Origin: Flectonema sp. DT1601
Taxonomy: Eukaryota > Euglenozoa > Diplonemea > Diplonemida > Diplonemidae
Assembly (NCBI GenBank): GCA_964019425.1
Contig: OZ025803.1
Coordinates: 857,001 to 921,000, forward strand
Length of the DNA: 64,000 bases
Direction of reading: 5' to 3'
The notes under the pieces were generated by a model. It saw only the letters and a program-made list of their open reading frames with translations. It was not told where the DNA came from and searched no databases. Each line of letters starts with the position of its first letter. Within the stretch, counting starts at the first letter, position 1. Of this stretch, positions 10,700 through 22,362 are shown piece by piece. Made by a program: the position numbers and the translations under genes.

Positions 10700-11632
10700 T
10701 TAGAAGATTTCTTCTTCATCTTCATCTTCGTCGTATTCTTCTTCTAACTCGTGGATCTCTTCGAGAACTAATTCATTGTCGTAGTACTCGTCTTCTTCTT
10801 CTTCCTCTTCGTCATCATCTGCTTCATCAGAAGTAGTTCGATTAATTTCCTCTCTTTCAGTGTGAGATCCATTACATCGCGTAGTTGACTTGGGTGATTC
10901 CTTTGAACGGTGAAGAGTCCCAGCGTTCGCTTTTCTAATATAATCTTTGCGACGCTTAAGATGTTCCTGCGCTCTCTGTAGCTCCTCATCAAAAACAACA
11001 TTTTGTTTACACTGCAACTCATGTACATGAAATTCAGAGTGAGTACATCCTTCTTTGATACGAGCAGTAAACTTTCGATTACATTTCTTACAAGTGATAT
11101 GAGCTTTCTTTGAAGAAGTTAACGCAGCCATGTTGTAAGCAGTCAGATCGTCATCCATTGTAATGGAAGGTGGGCGGGGTAGATATTTATCAGGAGGTAG
11201 AAATGATCTTTTCAACGATCGAATCATTGAAGCCTTACAACTGTATACGTGGTCATCGTAGTACCCAGCTACTGACATACCACACACATAGCAAAATGGA
11301 TGAAGTGGAAAGGTGTGCATCTTCCAGGCTGCTGATAACAAAGTCATTGCCTGGTATTGGGCTCCAGTGGGACTTGGATCCTCTCGTTTCTTTTTCTTCG
11401 GACTTCCTACATACCGAAATTCCTCTCCCTCAGTTGGTGTCTTATCTTTAGCTTGTCGATGCTGTCCCATGTGTAGTTTTAGAAATCGCATTGTTCTGAA
11501 TGTCTGTCTACATCCTTTATATAAACACTGTACTCTTCTCTCTTTACCATCATCAAAGCTGGCAACACTGCGGGGCTCATCGCATCCCTCAACGGCTTGC
11601 CCCTTTACTAATCCCATCCAATAAAGTGGCAT
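10700..11632 (-). CDS. C2H2-type zinc-finger protein with acidic tail
   Basis: A single-exon, 310-aa protein. Residues about 36-58 form one classical C2H2 finger (C-x4-C-x12-H-x3-H, containing CLYKGC and FLKLHMGQH). A second Cys/His cluster follows near 113-130 (CYVCG..DDHVYSC) and a third near 180-208 (CKKCNRKF..HVHELQC), both possible degenerate fingers. Basic segments (PKKKKRE) look like nuclear-localisation signals. The last about 45 residues are almost entirely Asp/Glu with a few Tyr. A nucleic-acid-binding role, for example in pre-ribosome or chromatin work, fits fingers plus an acidic tail, but no ortholog is recognised. An acceptor-like TTATACAG lies about 18 nt upstream of the ATG. 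Confidence 0.72.
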   Translation of the reverse strand: MPLYWMGLVKGQAVEGCDEPRSVASFDDGKERRVQCLYKGCRQTFRTMRFLKLHMGQHRQAKDKTPTEGEEFRYVGSPKKKKREDPSPTGAQYQAMTLLSAAWKMHTFPLHPFCYVCGMSVAGYYDDHVYSCKASMIRSLKRSFLPPDKYLPRPPSITMDDDLTAYNMAALTSSKKAHITCKKCNRKFTARIKEGCTHSEFHVHELQCKQNVVFDEELQRAQEHLKRRKDYIRKANAGTLHRSKESPKSTTRCNGSHTEREEINRTTSDEADDDEEEEEEDEYYDNELVLEEIHELEEEYDEDEDEEEIF

Positions 11633-12320
11633 CTTGAAGTGTCATCTGCTGTATAAAAAATGTTAAGAAGTGTCAGAACTGTAATTTGCATTCAATTATT
11701 TGCTTTTTGTCTGCATACCCTCTGCGAAAAGAAATATTATAACGCGTGTCAATACTCCGTTTTATGGAAATTCTGATACAAATTCCAGATGCTGAAAACC
11801 ACTAGGGGGGATGGAGGGGATTGTGAAGAATAAATAAAAAGAAAGCCCAAGAAAAAAAAGAAAAAAAAAAAAAAGAATGAAAAATAATAATATCATACCC
11901 TTCCCCCAATGAGGACCATGTAAGAAATATAACAAAAAAAATAGATAAAAGAAAAAAAGGTCCCGAAAAAAAGGCCTCAACACTACTAAAAACCAAAAGA
12001 AAACTCTTTTTTTTTTTTTTTTTTTTTTTTTTGCGTCTCTTTTCGGACAGTACATGACGGAAAAAATATAATAATAAATTTCGGATTTTTTTTCCTTTCT
12101 ATTTTTTTTTTTTTCCCCCAAGAACTTTGGAACAAGAAGTTCTGACCACCTAAATTGCAGACCAACGGCACAAACTTTGCGCAGCTACCTAGACAACAAG
12201 AGTGAGCTTTTATCTCTTGTAGCCTCTAGGAAGGGGTAAGCAATGTACCCTAGATAGTCTGTAGTACGTATCAAAGACAACAATAAAAAGAATAAAGTAG
12301 TTTAGAAACAGAAAGGAGAT
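11633..12320. repeat. Gene-free spacer with homopolymer runs
   Basis: About 690 nt, partly G/A-rich, with a T run of about 25 near 12008 and A-rich runs near 11855. Frames through it are low-complexity Lys/Phe artefacts of the runs. No gene is supported. Confidence 0.7.
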
Positions 12321-12986
12321 TTACCAAGGTGTCTTCTCACCGCTCATGAATCCCCACTTTTCTTCGGCTTCATCGGAAACCATCTTAACGTATCCAGTGA
12401 GGTAGCCAACATCATCAGATGGGTGAACCCAGTACTTCTCAGGTAAATGTCCATATCCACCTGAGCATTCAAGCAAGTGAGATGTTGAGATTCTGTTTGC
12501 TCTCCAAACCAACTGGTCGTTTGGTAATCTTCTGACAGCAGTTCTAACGGCCCAGAACCACTCACTCCATGAGTCATCAGAGAGAAGACCACTCTGTTCA
12601 GCAGTGGTACCTGCTCTCAAAGTCAAGGACTCTAACTTTCTAAGCTCTCCCTTCGTGCTCTTAGCTTCTGGAGCTTGTTCCTGTTTAAAGTATGACTCCC
12701 ACGCGTGCTCCATGTAGTATGGATGAGCTGGATCATACACAGGAAGCGCCAACAAGTTTGCAAGATCAACCTTGTTTTGCTTCACAGCCTGCATGTTACG
12801 AGACATAGCCTCAACACGTTGGGCTGCTGCGGCAACATGAAGACCCTTGAACGCCTGTATTATTTTATTTTTTTATTTTTTGTACAAAACGAAAAACAAC
12901 CACCCTAATGAGTCAGACAAACAAACCTTTGGAGTTGCAATATGCATCACTAAATACGACAGACCACCGTAGAGTGGAGACGACAT
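12321..12986 (-). CDS. UQCRB: Ubiquinol-cytochrome c reductase subunit 7 (UQCRB/QCR7-like)
   Basis: Two exons, 12927-12986 (20 codons) and 12321-12854, give 197 aa. The intron starts GTTTGT and ends ATACAG. The C-terminal half carries the QCR7/UQCRB signature in order: RLPNDQLVWRANRIS, then HLPEKYWVHPSDDVGYL, then a Val/Glu-rich helix ending EEKWGF. In yeast and animals this matches LP..R..RI...LP...W....D..YL....E. Subunit 7 lies on the matrix side of mitochondrial complex III and contacts cytochrome b. At 197 aa it is longer than the usual 110-130 aa, because of an N-terminal extension with no obvious second domain. The identification is by motif order, not full alignment. Confidence 0.75.
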
Positions 12987-14392
12987 CTTTTATGAAGTAG
13001 GTCCCTTGATACCTGAGTGTTGAATTAATAATTAGCTAAGAAACTCAAGTCCGTCACATGACACCGCTTCACGTTTGCGTTTGTAAGCGTATAGTGTTGT
13101 TTTTTGGTTTTTTTTTTTATCTTTTTTCTTTTTTTCTTCGCTCTCTTCGATTTTTCTTTTTTTTTGACATTCAACTCTTTTTTGTTCCCTTTCTTTAAGT
13201 ATACTTACGAACATAGACAACCATCCCACAACATTTATTACGCTTCAATAAAAAGCGGTGGTCGTGAGATAAAAAGATGCTCAAGCCTACAGTTTAATCG
13301 AAGAGAACGCGTCTCGGTATTCACCTACCGTTAGAATTCCCGAATTCAGACGCCTAAAGAAGAAAAAACAAAAAGAAAATGCTCACTTAAAAAAGAGAGA
13401 GAAGATGAGAAAGAAAGAAAGAAATAAAAAAACTACGGAACGGGGAATGGCAAAAACAGTGAGTGAACCAAATACCATTGATCGATGAAAAGGGAAGGGG
13501 GTGTGGAAAACAAAATAAAAGAAAGATACCAAAAAATCACTACCTCCATCTCTACATGGGAGAAAGACACATCCAGCGAGCCTAGTGAGCTGGGCTTCTT
13601 TTCGACTTTGAAAAAGGACAATTTTTTTTTTTTTTTTTTTTTACTGTTTTTTTGAAATTGAAAAAAAGAAGCATAAAGTTGAAACATTTTGGTCACATCC
13701 AACTACCAGCTGTGAAAGACATAACAATTAACGTTTTATATCAAAATAAAAGCTTTAGGTTTTGAACACACAGAAGTAGCTGACAATACTATTTTTTATT
13801 GGCCATGACGACGATGTGGGAGGGTGGCACTAACTGAGAGGACGGGGAACTGTATTGAAACTAACCAGGCCCACAAAAATGAGGAAAAAATTGAGTAAAA
13901 AAAATTAAAACGAAAAAGCTGGTGATGACAGTCAGCAACTGCCCACATGTAAATACAAAGAAAGGAAGGCAATCGAAACGCAGCGGCGATCCTTTCTCTA
14001 CAATACTATTTGCTATCTATTTCCATAGAATAATTTCAACACAAAAAGTCTACTGAATAAGTTCCTGCAGGTCTTAACCACCTCCAAGGAAGTATTAACC
14101 AACAGACAGAATGTGACATCTCTAAAGAAAGACCGAATGAGCTGCGATGACGAGGACAGGTTTGCGGCAGGTGTCAGGAGTTTCACAGTCACACGATTAT
14201 CATGAATACATGCAGCACACCATCTTCACCAGCACAAAGAAAGATATAAAGTCAATCTTGTCAAATAGTTCTATTGGGACCATTCGAGAGGGGGGGTTGG
14301 TGGGTTGGTTCCCTTTGTTGTTCTTTCTCAATTATATTATTCCTTTTTTTTAAAAAAACGTTCCTCTTTTTTTTCCCCCTCAACCTATCAGC
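12987..14392. other. Gene-free spacer downstream of the metacaspase gene
   Basis: About 1.4 kb. It includes T- and A-rich runs (T about 23 near 13620) and a mixed-sequence part around 13700-14330 with no long conserved frame. It probably holds a long metacaspase 3' UTR and the UQCRB-like gene's 5' region. I see no tRNA or other RNA gene. Confidence 0.5.
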
Positions 14393-15811
14393 TTAGACGT
14401 ACGGGTTAGAACCCGGTGGAGGTGCTCCACCAGGTTGCTGTCCTGCGTACGGGTTAGTACTCGCAGCGTATGGGTTCACTCCAGGTGGTGGTCCAGCCTG
14501 CGCATACGGGTTCGATGGAGCAGCGTATGCTTGAGGTGCACCATGAGCAGGAGGAGCATGATGTCCTGGTGCGTGCTGAGGTGGATATTGTCCGTGTGGA
14601 GGGGGCTGATGGTGTGGGTTGTACTGGTTCTGTACCGGTGCGATTCTTGAAGGTTGCAGTGGACCAAAAAAGCTGAATTTCCCACTCAAATCAACAGGTT
14701 TGCTCGACGACAGTTGGGGAACCTGCTTAAATCCCTTGCGCTTCAAATCCTGACGCATACCGTCAAGCAGTTGAACAAAAGTGAGCCCTTGAGTTTTTAA
14801 CAATATTGATGCAAGGGCGTTAGTACAGGCTCCACCAGCACCACCTGGACCTGCACCAGAAGGCAGGTTAAACTGTCCAACGTTACCAACGTCAGCAGAT
14901 GTCTGACTGTCAGAACACCCGGAGAACATAACAACATCTGCGTGAGAATGCTTCTTCTTGTCTTCCTTAGGCTTTCCACCACCGAGAAGTGCTCCAAGGC
15001 CACCTCCTCCACCGCCAACGGCACCAAGCATCTGCATCATCAATTCTTGTTTCTTCTTCTTACCTCCAGTGAAGTAGGACATAGCCATCTTTGATGGGTC
15101 TAGAGCAAGACCTTGCTGGGTGGCTTTAAAACTGAATGGCAGGTCCATTGCTGTTCCAGAGTGGCAGCAGTCCATCACTGCAGTCATACGAACTCCAGCA
15201 GGAAGACGAGCAACAAGAATATCGAAGATAACATCGTCAGTAATTTGACCAGCCTTTCTAAAGTCAACAGGGATAAGAGTCTCATCAAAACCATCTCCCT
15301 CATCACCGTCCAAATCTTTTACTTGTCCTCCGTGACCAGAGTAGTGGAAGAACAGTGTGTCACCTGGTCTGTTGTTAGATGCAAGCCAAGTCATCGCATT
15401 TATAATCTCCTGCTTGGTAGGACTCTTTGCTCCTGGAAAGCTTCGGTCATCACAGAGAATAACTTCCTGATAGCTACCCTGCGCGTATCCAACTCTACGG
15501 AGTACCTGTTGCATTGTCTTTACGTCATTGATGCATCCACTAAGTTGACCCTGTTGACCGTAGTAGTTGATACCAATAAGAAGTGCTTTCCTGTTACCAG
15601 AACCAGGAGCACCACCACCAACTGGAGCTTGTTGCTGGTATGCCTGAGGTGGCGGCTGTTGGTAGTGCTGTTGTTGCGGTTGGTGTTGATGGTGTTGTTG
15701 GTGAGCTGCTGGCTGTGAGTATCCTCTTCCTGCACCAGGCTTACCGACGTGACCATCACCATCTAAGTCGACACCTAACACCTTCTCAGCATGTTGAAAA
15801 AGCTTCTTCAT
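14393..15811 (-). CDS. Type I metacaspase
   Basis: A single-exon, 472-aa cysteine peptidase of family C14. Residues 14-25 (VDLDGDGHVGKP) look like an EF-hand calcium loop. Residues 30-70 are Gln/His/Pro-rich, like the prodomain of type I metacaspases. The p20 caspase fold begins at NRKALLIGINYYG (73-85). The catalytic dyad is His160 in HYSGHGG and Cys216 in DCCHSG. FSGCSDSQTSAD lies further on, where substrate-pocket residues sit in the family. The C-terminal about 90 residues are Pro/Gly/Tyr-rich with repeated NPYA, resembling the long tails of some kinetoplastid metacaspases. The enzyme should be a calcium-activated Arg/Lys-specific protease. The dyad is intact, so activity is expected. Confidence 0.95.
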   Translation of the reverse strand: MKKLFQHAEKVLGVDLDGDGHVGKPGAGRGYSQPAAHQQHHQHQPQQQHYQQPPPQAYQQQAPVGGGAPGSGNRKALLIGINYYGQQGQLSGCINDVKTMQQVLRRVGYAQGSYQEVILCDDRSFPGAKSPTKQEIINAMTWLASNNRPGDTLFFHYSGHGGQVKDLDGDEGDGFDETLIPVDFRKAGQITDDVIFDILVARLPAGVRMTAVMDCCHSGTAMDLPFSFKATQQGLALDPSKMAMSYFTGGKKKKQELMMQMLGAVGGGGGGLGALLGGGKPKEDKKKHSHADVVMFSGCSDSQTSADVGNVGQFNLPSGAGPGGAGGACTNALASILLKTQGLTFVQLLDGMRQDLKRKGFKQVPQLSSSKPVDLSGKFSFFGPLQPSRIAPVQNQYNPHHQPPPHGQYPPQHAPGHHAPPAHGAPQAYAAPSNPYAQAGPPPGVNPYAASTNPYAGQQPGGAPPPGSNPYV

Positions 15812-16112
15812 TTTCTATATGTAGTTCTTATAAAGGAAATCAAATGATTTTATCTTCTTTTCAAAATTAATTAAAATAATCACTTCCCAAACTACTCTCT
15901 TCAATCAAACTGTCGACGACTGTGAAGTTTTGGTTGTTGTTCACATCATTACTTCATCTGTTAAGAGAGAGATGATATATTAAGAGTCGATAAAGATAAT
16001 TAGGTTTTATGTAAATTAGCTCTCAGCTATGCAGAGCGCAAATGAAGAAACAAATACACTTCTTATCTATGGAGCAAATCCAATGTCGTTGATATTATTA
16101 CTTCTCTTTTTC

Positions 16113-19034
16113 CTAATCAAGGTGCTCTCCTCCATCATTCTCATAAAGATCCGATTCCTCAACTAATCCTTTGTCAATGCGATCAAAGATGTTGTTTGAT
16201 TCTTGTTCATTAACACTAAATGACATCCTACGAGCAACTTCTTGGTGTAATTCATCTTCTTGGTTAAGGACAGCAGTAATACCCTGTTGTGGTTATGTTT
16301 GATGTGTTGATCACAAATCTTTATTCAACTTAAGAAGAATGTTGGCATACCTGAGAACTGAAAACTTGCGTTCCTCGGAGCAGCCTCCAAGAGGCGAATA
16401 TATTTATGAGTACCTCAGGAGCTATTGACATACGAAAGACTTCTTCATGAAGATCATCAATAAATGGAAGAAAGAATGGAAGATATCTACGGCCTATGGC
16501 ATTGAAATGACCAAGAGTCGCACGACACCATAAATAGTTCCTAGCAGACATTCTTCTGTGATCTTGTTCAGTGTCAGTTCTCTGTAGTAGTGTAGGAGCA
16601 TCCTTGTAGTGTTCTGTTTGATTAGTTTTGTTTTATTTATTGCTCCCAGAGTTATATTAACAAGGTCAGTACTGTACACACCTTTTATCTTCGTAGTGAG
16701 TCCCCTAAACAATCCTTTTATAGCACCTCTAAAGTCAGGCATGCATACGTCGTTGATGGTTGCTTTTATTTTGTTCATCTTTCTTTGGATTTGTCTTCCT
16801 GCTTTCTTTGCGAGATTCTCATCTGGGAGTTGTGAAAGTTCTGCGGAAGCACCTTCAAGATCAATTAAGTCCTCGTAGAGTCTTTTCATTTTCAAGACTG
16901 TGAAGTCAAGAGCTGCGGTCACTACTTCCCACAAGAAGTACCGTTCATAAACCTGTTTGGGGGGTTTTTATTATTTCTGAGAAACCCAGTTTGAACAATA
17001 TAATAAAATGAAAAAACAACAAACCATAACAATTTCATCAGTAAGCAACCAATTAACAACATGAAGAGGGGTTATGATTTCTAACTGCAGCAATGACTTT
17101 ACAGACGTCACCATACGATGTGGTGAGTTCTCCCAGAACTGACTAGTCACAGTAACGAAGAAGTGTTTATCGTCACTTGAGACGAGTTGCTTTAGGACAT
17201 CTGAGTACTTCACTAGTTGGTATCTCTCATAAGCAACTCCTTCAGATCCAAAAAATAAAATACAATTCATCATTATATCGCAGTAGTCGTGTTCTGTTGC
17301 TCCATCGATCCCTTTTACAGTTTTTACAATTTCTTCAACCTCTGCTTCTGAGAGGTTGGGTGACGTCGATTCATTCTTTACTCGTAGTAGTCGGAGTATG
17401 GCATCCGCCTGCTCTTTGAATGGAATGTCTGGACTTTTAAATTTGTATCGAATGACTGTGATGGTTGGTATGTTTAAGAATGATGGCATCATAAATAATA
17501 ATAATAAAAACAACAACATACCACTCTCTGATTCCATTAATACCTTCGCCTTATCAACATCAGCGGGAATATAAGAAGTTAGATGCTTACGAGATGATGT
17601 TCGAGTTAGGTGATGCATGAGTTCCAAGTTAAATAATTTTTTAGTAGTTCCAGTACGGAAGTCTTGATCAGCCTGATTGACAGTATCCCACATGGTCCAT
17701 CTGAAATTAAACATTGAAAGATGATTAGAAAATAATTCTAAAAAACGAGAAGTGACTTCAGGATCAAGAAGAGGTATTAATTCTAACATTGAATCAAATG
17801 CCTCCACTACAGGAAGTGCAAAAGGTGATCCATCCGGCGTTACCAACGAATGCAATATCGCACTGTAACCAGCTAATGGAATGCATGAGATAGGAAGCGC
17901 AAAAACAGATCCAAACACAGCATCAACAACAACAAAAGCCTGTGACATTTTAGTAAAACTTTTTGGAGAAGGTAACCCTTCAGATAAAACAGTAGCTAAT
18001 TGAGAAACATCAGCACTGTAACATTGAATTACATCATGTGTAAGATCTCTAATTATTAATCTGTTCATATGACTGGTGGCTTCCCTTTCAATAAATATAA
18101 TCTCATCAGCGAGATTAAATAAATTACAACTCTCTCCAGAAGGATTATAAATTGGGTTTTTATTTTCATCAAGAGGATGAAATAAATGCATCGCTGAAGG
18201 CAAGACTGGGTGCAAGATTGACACCGGTAAATTAATCGATATATTAATATCTGGTGCCTTCCATGATAGCAGGCGATCAGCAGAACCGTCAGTCTCTGTT
18301 AGAAGTTCGCACTGGGAATCAAAGAGTTGCTGGTCTAGACAACTCTCAAGCTCTTTGAACATCAGTTCCAGTAGGTCTGGTTCATCCTCTACTTTTGTTG
18401 AAGAATTCTGAATAAAATTGAACTGTTGAACATGAACAGGTCTCACTACCGCCACACTCTGTGTTCTCTGACGACTCGAAAAGTAATCATTCAAAAACGG
18501 AAGACATATCTTAGCCGTTGACAATGGAAACCATGGCAGTGTTGATATAATAAGATAAGCAATAGTATCTTTATGTGATGTTCGTAAATCATCATTTAAC
18601 TTACAAAGTATTGTCGTAAAGGAAGTGTCCATACTGTTCAAGGTTTCAGATCTAATGAGCCAACCGAATAGACGCAAAAAGTTCTTCGATTGTATGATCT
18701 TACCTCCTTTCATTGCGACCTTAAAGTCTTCAACACAGCTGTCTAAAACCTTGTCTGCTAGGACTTTGTTGTCTTCACCGAGCTGCCTCAGTAGCGTAGC
18801 GTAGACGTGAACTTTGTGAGGAATGTATTTAACACATTTTATAATGGTTTGCTCAACAAGTATCATCGTCTCTTCCATCTTCTCAGGTGCAATTCTTTCC
18901 CTCAGCGAGACTCGAACATCATCGATCGATGCAGGAACGTCGTCACTAGTCGCAACTCGGGTTATTAATTTGTGAATGTCATTGTCGAGTGGTTCCTTCA
19001 AGTCACAAAGCTTTCGTTTTCGTATCACCGACAT
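16113..19034 (-). CDS. NCBP1: Nuclear cap-binding protein subunit 1 (CBP80)
   Basis: Five exons: 17522-19034, 17025-17455, 16682-16952, 16351-16613 and 16113-16283. They total 2649 nt, exactly 883 codons (882 aa), close to the 790-860 aa of CBP80 elsewhere. The N-terminus carries a basic RKRK signal and then the MIF4G-type helical repeat region (KVHVYATLLRQL through NFLRLFGWLIRSE, and STLPWFPLS). The C-terminal MIF4G-like part has VVNWLLTDEIV and YERYFLWEVVTAALD, matching the CBP80 VVNWLF..FVWEIL pattern. With CBP20 it binds the m7G cap on nuclear RNA and links capping to splicing and export. All four introns are under 90 nt; the first (66 nt) keeps the frame open if retained. A CACCCCCCAATACAG acceptor precedes the ATG. 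Confidence 0.9.
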
Positions 19035-19650
19035 TCTTAGTTAAGTTAATTACTGTATTGGGGGGTGACGCTATGGAATCTATTTTTTTAAAAAAGAACA
19101 TACTTCTCTCTCTCACTATCAGAAGCATAACAACTGTTAAACGAAGTCTATATTAATACTTCTAACACTACTGTACTTGACTCCGAGTTGTCAACAAGCT
19201 TAACTAACAAGCAGAAGGGGGAAAAAAGGTAAGGGACAAGGGGAGACAATTGGGGAAGGGGGGAAAAGCAAATAATATATAATGCTGAAAGAAACCATGA
19301 AGAAAGCTCAAGTAAGCTACTGTACACATTAGACGCGTGTAGACAAGCTGCTGTCCGTATCGTGGGCAAGGGGGAAACAAAAAAAACGGGAGCGAGGGAA
19401 AAATACCAAACAACTTTTTTTAATATCTATAATAACAATAAAAAAAACTTTCTCATTTTTTTCCAAAAGCTTAATTTATCTAACTAAAGGGGTGGTTCTA
19501 TTCTGAAAAAAAAAGGGACAGGTATGAAGAGGGGGAAAAAATACATCTAATAGCGCAGGGAAAAGTCTGTTAAAATAATGCACTGGAATCTATCTTTTTT
19601 TTTTTTTTTTTTTTTTTCAAACTTGCAAACAAGAATCGCCAACACAGCAC
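19035..19650. repeat. Gene-free spacer with T run
   Basis: About 616 nt, A/G-rich on the plus strand, with a run of about 24 T near 19594. It separates CBP80 from the Sfi1-like gene. No gene is supported. Confidence 0.6.
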
Positions 19651-22105
19651 CTAAAGAAACCTTCCAGCAGTCAATTCCTTAATATTACGATAGCTTGCTT
19701 TTTGACTCTGAAGTTCCCTGTTAAATTCTTGGGTAAGTTGCTGAGCTAAGTCATCCATACCAGACACCTGTTTGTATGTTTTTAGTGTGAAAAGACACAA
19801 AGAAGACCACACGTATTAAATAAATAAGAATCCATACCTCAGTGCTGGGTGTTCCGATAGTTGATTGTCGTTGCATTGGAGGGGTTACTAAGTTATGATT
19901 AATTCCACCCATTAGCGGACGTTGCGGAGGCATAGCAATATTAGGAGGAGGTTGGTGGTGTTGGTGTTGTTGTTGTTGCTGGCGAGTATCTGCCATCATG
20001 GAACCAATGTTTCTTGCGATGCTATTTAATTCTGCCGTTCGTTGTTCTAGTTCGACAGCATGTCTGGCTTCTTCAGCTCTTTCTAATTCCATTTCCTCTT
20101 CGAGTCGTCTCTGTCGTTCACCCGATTCTAAAACAGAAGGCATGTACTGCCCTACAGTACCTGGATCCATTGGAGGGCTAACACTTGTTCGTGGATCTCT
20201 ACTTGTCATCCTTCTCGGTGATGGTGGTGGAGGTTCTTCAATTTCAGGATGTCTACCTGGATCAGTAATAAAGCTGAGTTCTCTCCTTGATACTTTATCT
20301 TTTTCTAAGGTATCGAGTTGCTGATCAACAGCAATTAGTCTGTCTACTAACTTATTCAAAACAGAGTTAGTATTTGAAAGAGTCTTAAGCCCCACGTCTA
20401 TTTGTGTACCAAGGTTATCATTTCTTCGATGTAGCTCAGCAGTTCTCAGATCTTGTTCCTCTTTATCTCTTACAGACCTACGTAGTTCTCTATATCTGTA
20501 AAGAGTTGCATAGAAGTCTCGTCTGACTAACTGAGCATTCTTTGTGAGTAAAGCTCTGGATATTGCTTCCCGTTCTAAACCTCGTCTGATCATAGCTATT
20601 ACTCTAGCCCATTTAGACATGTATTTTCTTCTTATAATCGCGAATGATCTGTCACGGAGATCCTCAGATTGCTTAATCTGTCTCCTCTTATGCTGTTCCC
20701 ACTGCTTATAGGCTGATAGCTTTGCAAAGTATGACCCTAGGAGTGCTCGTTGAAACTGTTGGTCTCTTATTTCGCATATTTCCGCTTTCTTTTTCATTTG
20801 AACTCGAATGTTCCTCTTTCCCATTAGTTTCTTCAGGTATCTCTCAAGGATGTTTTTACGTCCAATTTCCTCAATCATTTTCGCAACCTTTACAAGCTCT
20901 TCTCTCTCTTCTTCAATCAGTTTTAAAAATCTAATCATTTTACCCCAATACAGACTCAAGAGTGGTGTGTTTTTGGTATGCATGAATCGCAGCTGACGTT
21001 CTTTGCGATTAAATTGTTTGCATTTGGTAAAATTAACTGCTAAAGTCAGATATTTCTGACGGATAAGACGCATTGGTTGCTCAACTGATTTAATCCATTT
21101 TCTAAAAAACGGTCCCAACAATAGTAGTGGTCGGATACTAATGTCTTCTCGTAAGAGCCAGGCAGTTCTACGTTTGGCTAATAATTCACGACGGTCAGAA
21201 AGATGAACTGATTTGTTGTGCATAGCAGCAAGTCTGTCGACTATTTGTCTAAGTGATTGCCTATCATTTTGATCTGTGTTGTCCATTCTAATGATCTCCT
21301 CCTTTTGCATTCCAATATCATCTTCAACTCTCTCAAGACGATTTGAAATATCAGACACTGCATCAGAAGCTGCTACCTTAGCTACTTCAGTCACCTGCTG
21401 GGCAGTCTGTAAACCGTTTACCGTATCTTCGAGGGCGGTCTGTCTGTCCTTTAGTCCTTTTATTTCATTCGAACACTTGATAGCGACGTCTTTTATTTCC
21501 ATCATGATCCGTTGGTGATTATTTAGAGTATCAAACATCCTTCTTAAGAAGTCTGTCAGGGTATTTTGACGTAACTCTCTCTCAACGGTGTCCCAAAGGG
21601 GAGCATGCTGTCCACCAATCCCTGAAGAGGCGGAATGAGATCTAGCGAAGGTCAATGGTTGTTGATCAAAAGAGAATGCAGCACCAAGTGGTACAGTAGG
21701 AGGTCGACCCATAGACTCCAATGGTTGTGTGTCTCGAGGTTCATCAGTGAAACCAACTACACTAAAAGGTTGAGTTGGAGTTGGTGGTCTCATATCCGGC
21801 TGCTGCATTTCAGGAGCTCGTTGGGGAATCGGCTGTTGTACAGCTGCGGGAGGGACTTGCTGCTGACCTCCAGCTGGTAGAATATCTTGTTGTTGAATTA
21901 CTGCTTGTGGTACCTGACTCTGCTCAGCCACTGACGGATCCGGCATCTGAGCTACAGGACGAGGTGGAGGTCCTTCCTCTAACGGCGGGAACTCCTCAAA
22001 CTCTTGTGCCTGCGGTGAATCAGCACTTTCATCAACAGCCGGCAATGGGTCATCAGTCACCTGTGGACCATCCGTATCTGTGTCTTCGAAAGGACCCTTA
22101 TCCAT
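19651..22105 (-). CDS. Sfi1-like centrin-binding repeat protein
   Basis: Two exons, 19838-22105 and 19651-19767 (2385 nt, 794 aa). The intron begins GTATGG and ends CATACAAACAG. Residues 1-170 are Pro/Gln/Glu-rich and probably disordered. Residues 190-310 form a coiled coil. Residues 320-560 are a long basic helical region with repeated motifs ending in an aromatic-x-x-W or similar core: PFFRKWIKSV, SLYWGKMIRFL, YFAKLSAYKQW and YMSKWARVIAM. These resemble Sfi1 repeats, each of which can bind a centrin along one extended helix. A further coiled coil and a Gln/His-rich segment follow. A place at the basal body, centrosome or flagellar base is plausible. Without a profile search the repeat count is uncertain. 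Confidence 0.68.
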
Positions 22106-22362
22106 TTCACTCTGTTACAGTAGTTAATTAATAATAACACAAATATAAATTAATCATAAACAAGACTACACACGATTGTAAAGTAACCCCGAGAGAGATT
22201 CAGAATGATCGTCATCCTGATGACAGGACTTAACTTTTTGAGTACCACAGAAGTGCTCAAACACATGAAACAAACACACAGAAGGAGTTTCTACGAAAGT
22301 TAAACCAATCCGTGATAATAATAATAAAAATAGAAAGCAAACCCTCACCTTTACAGTCCAGG

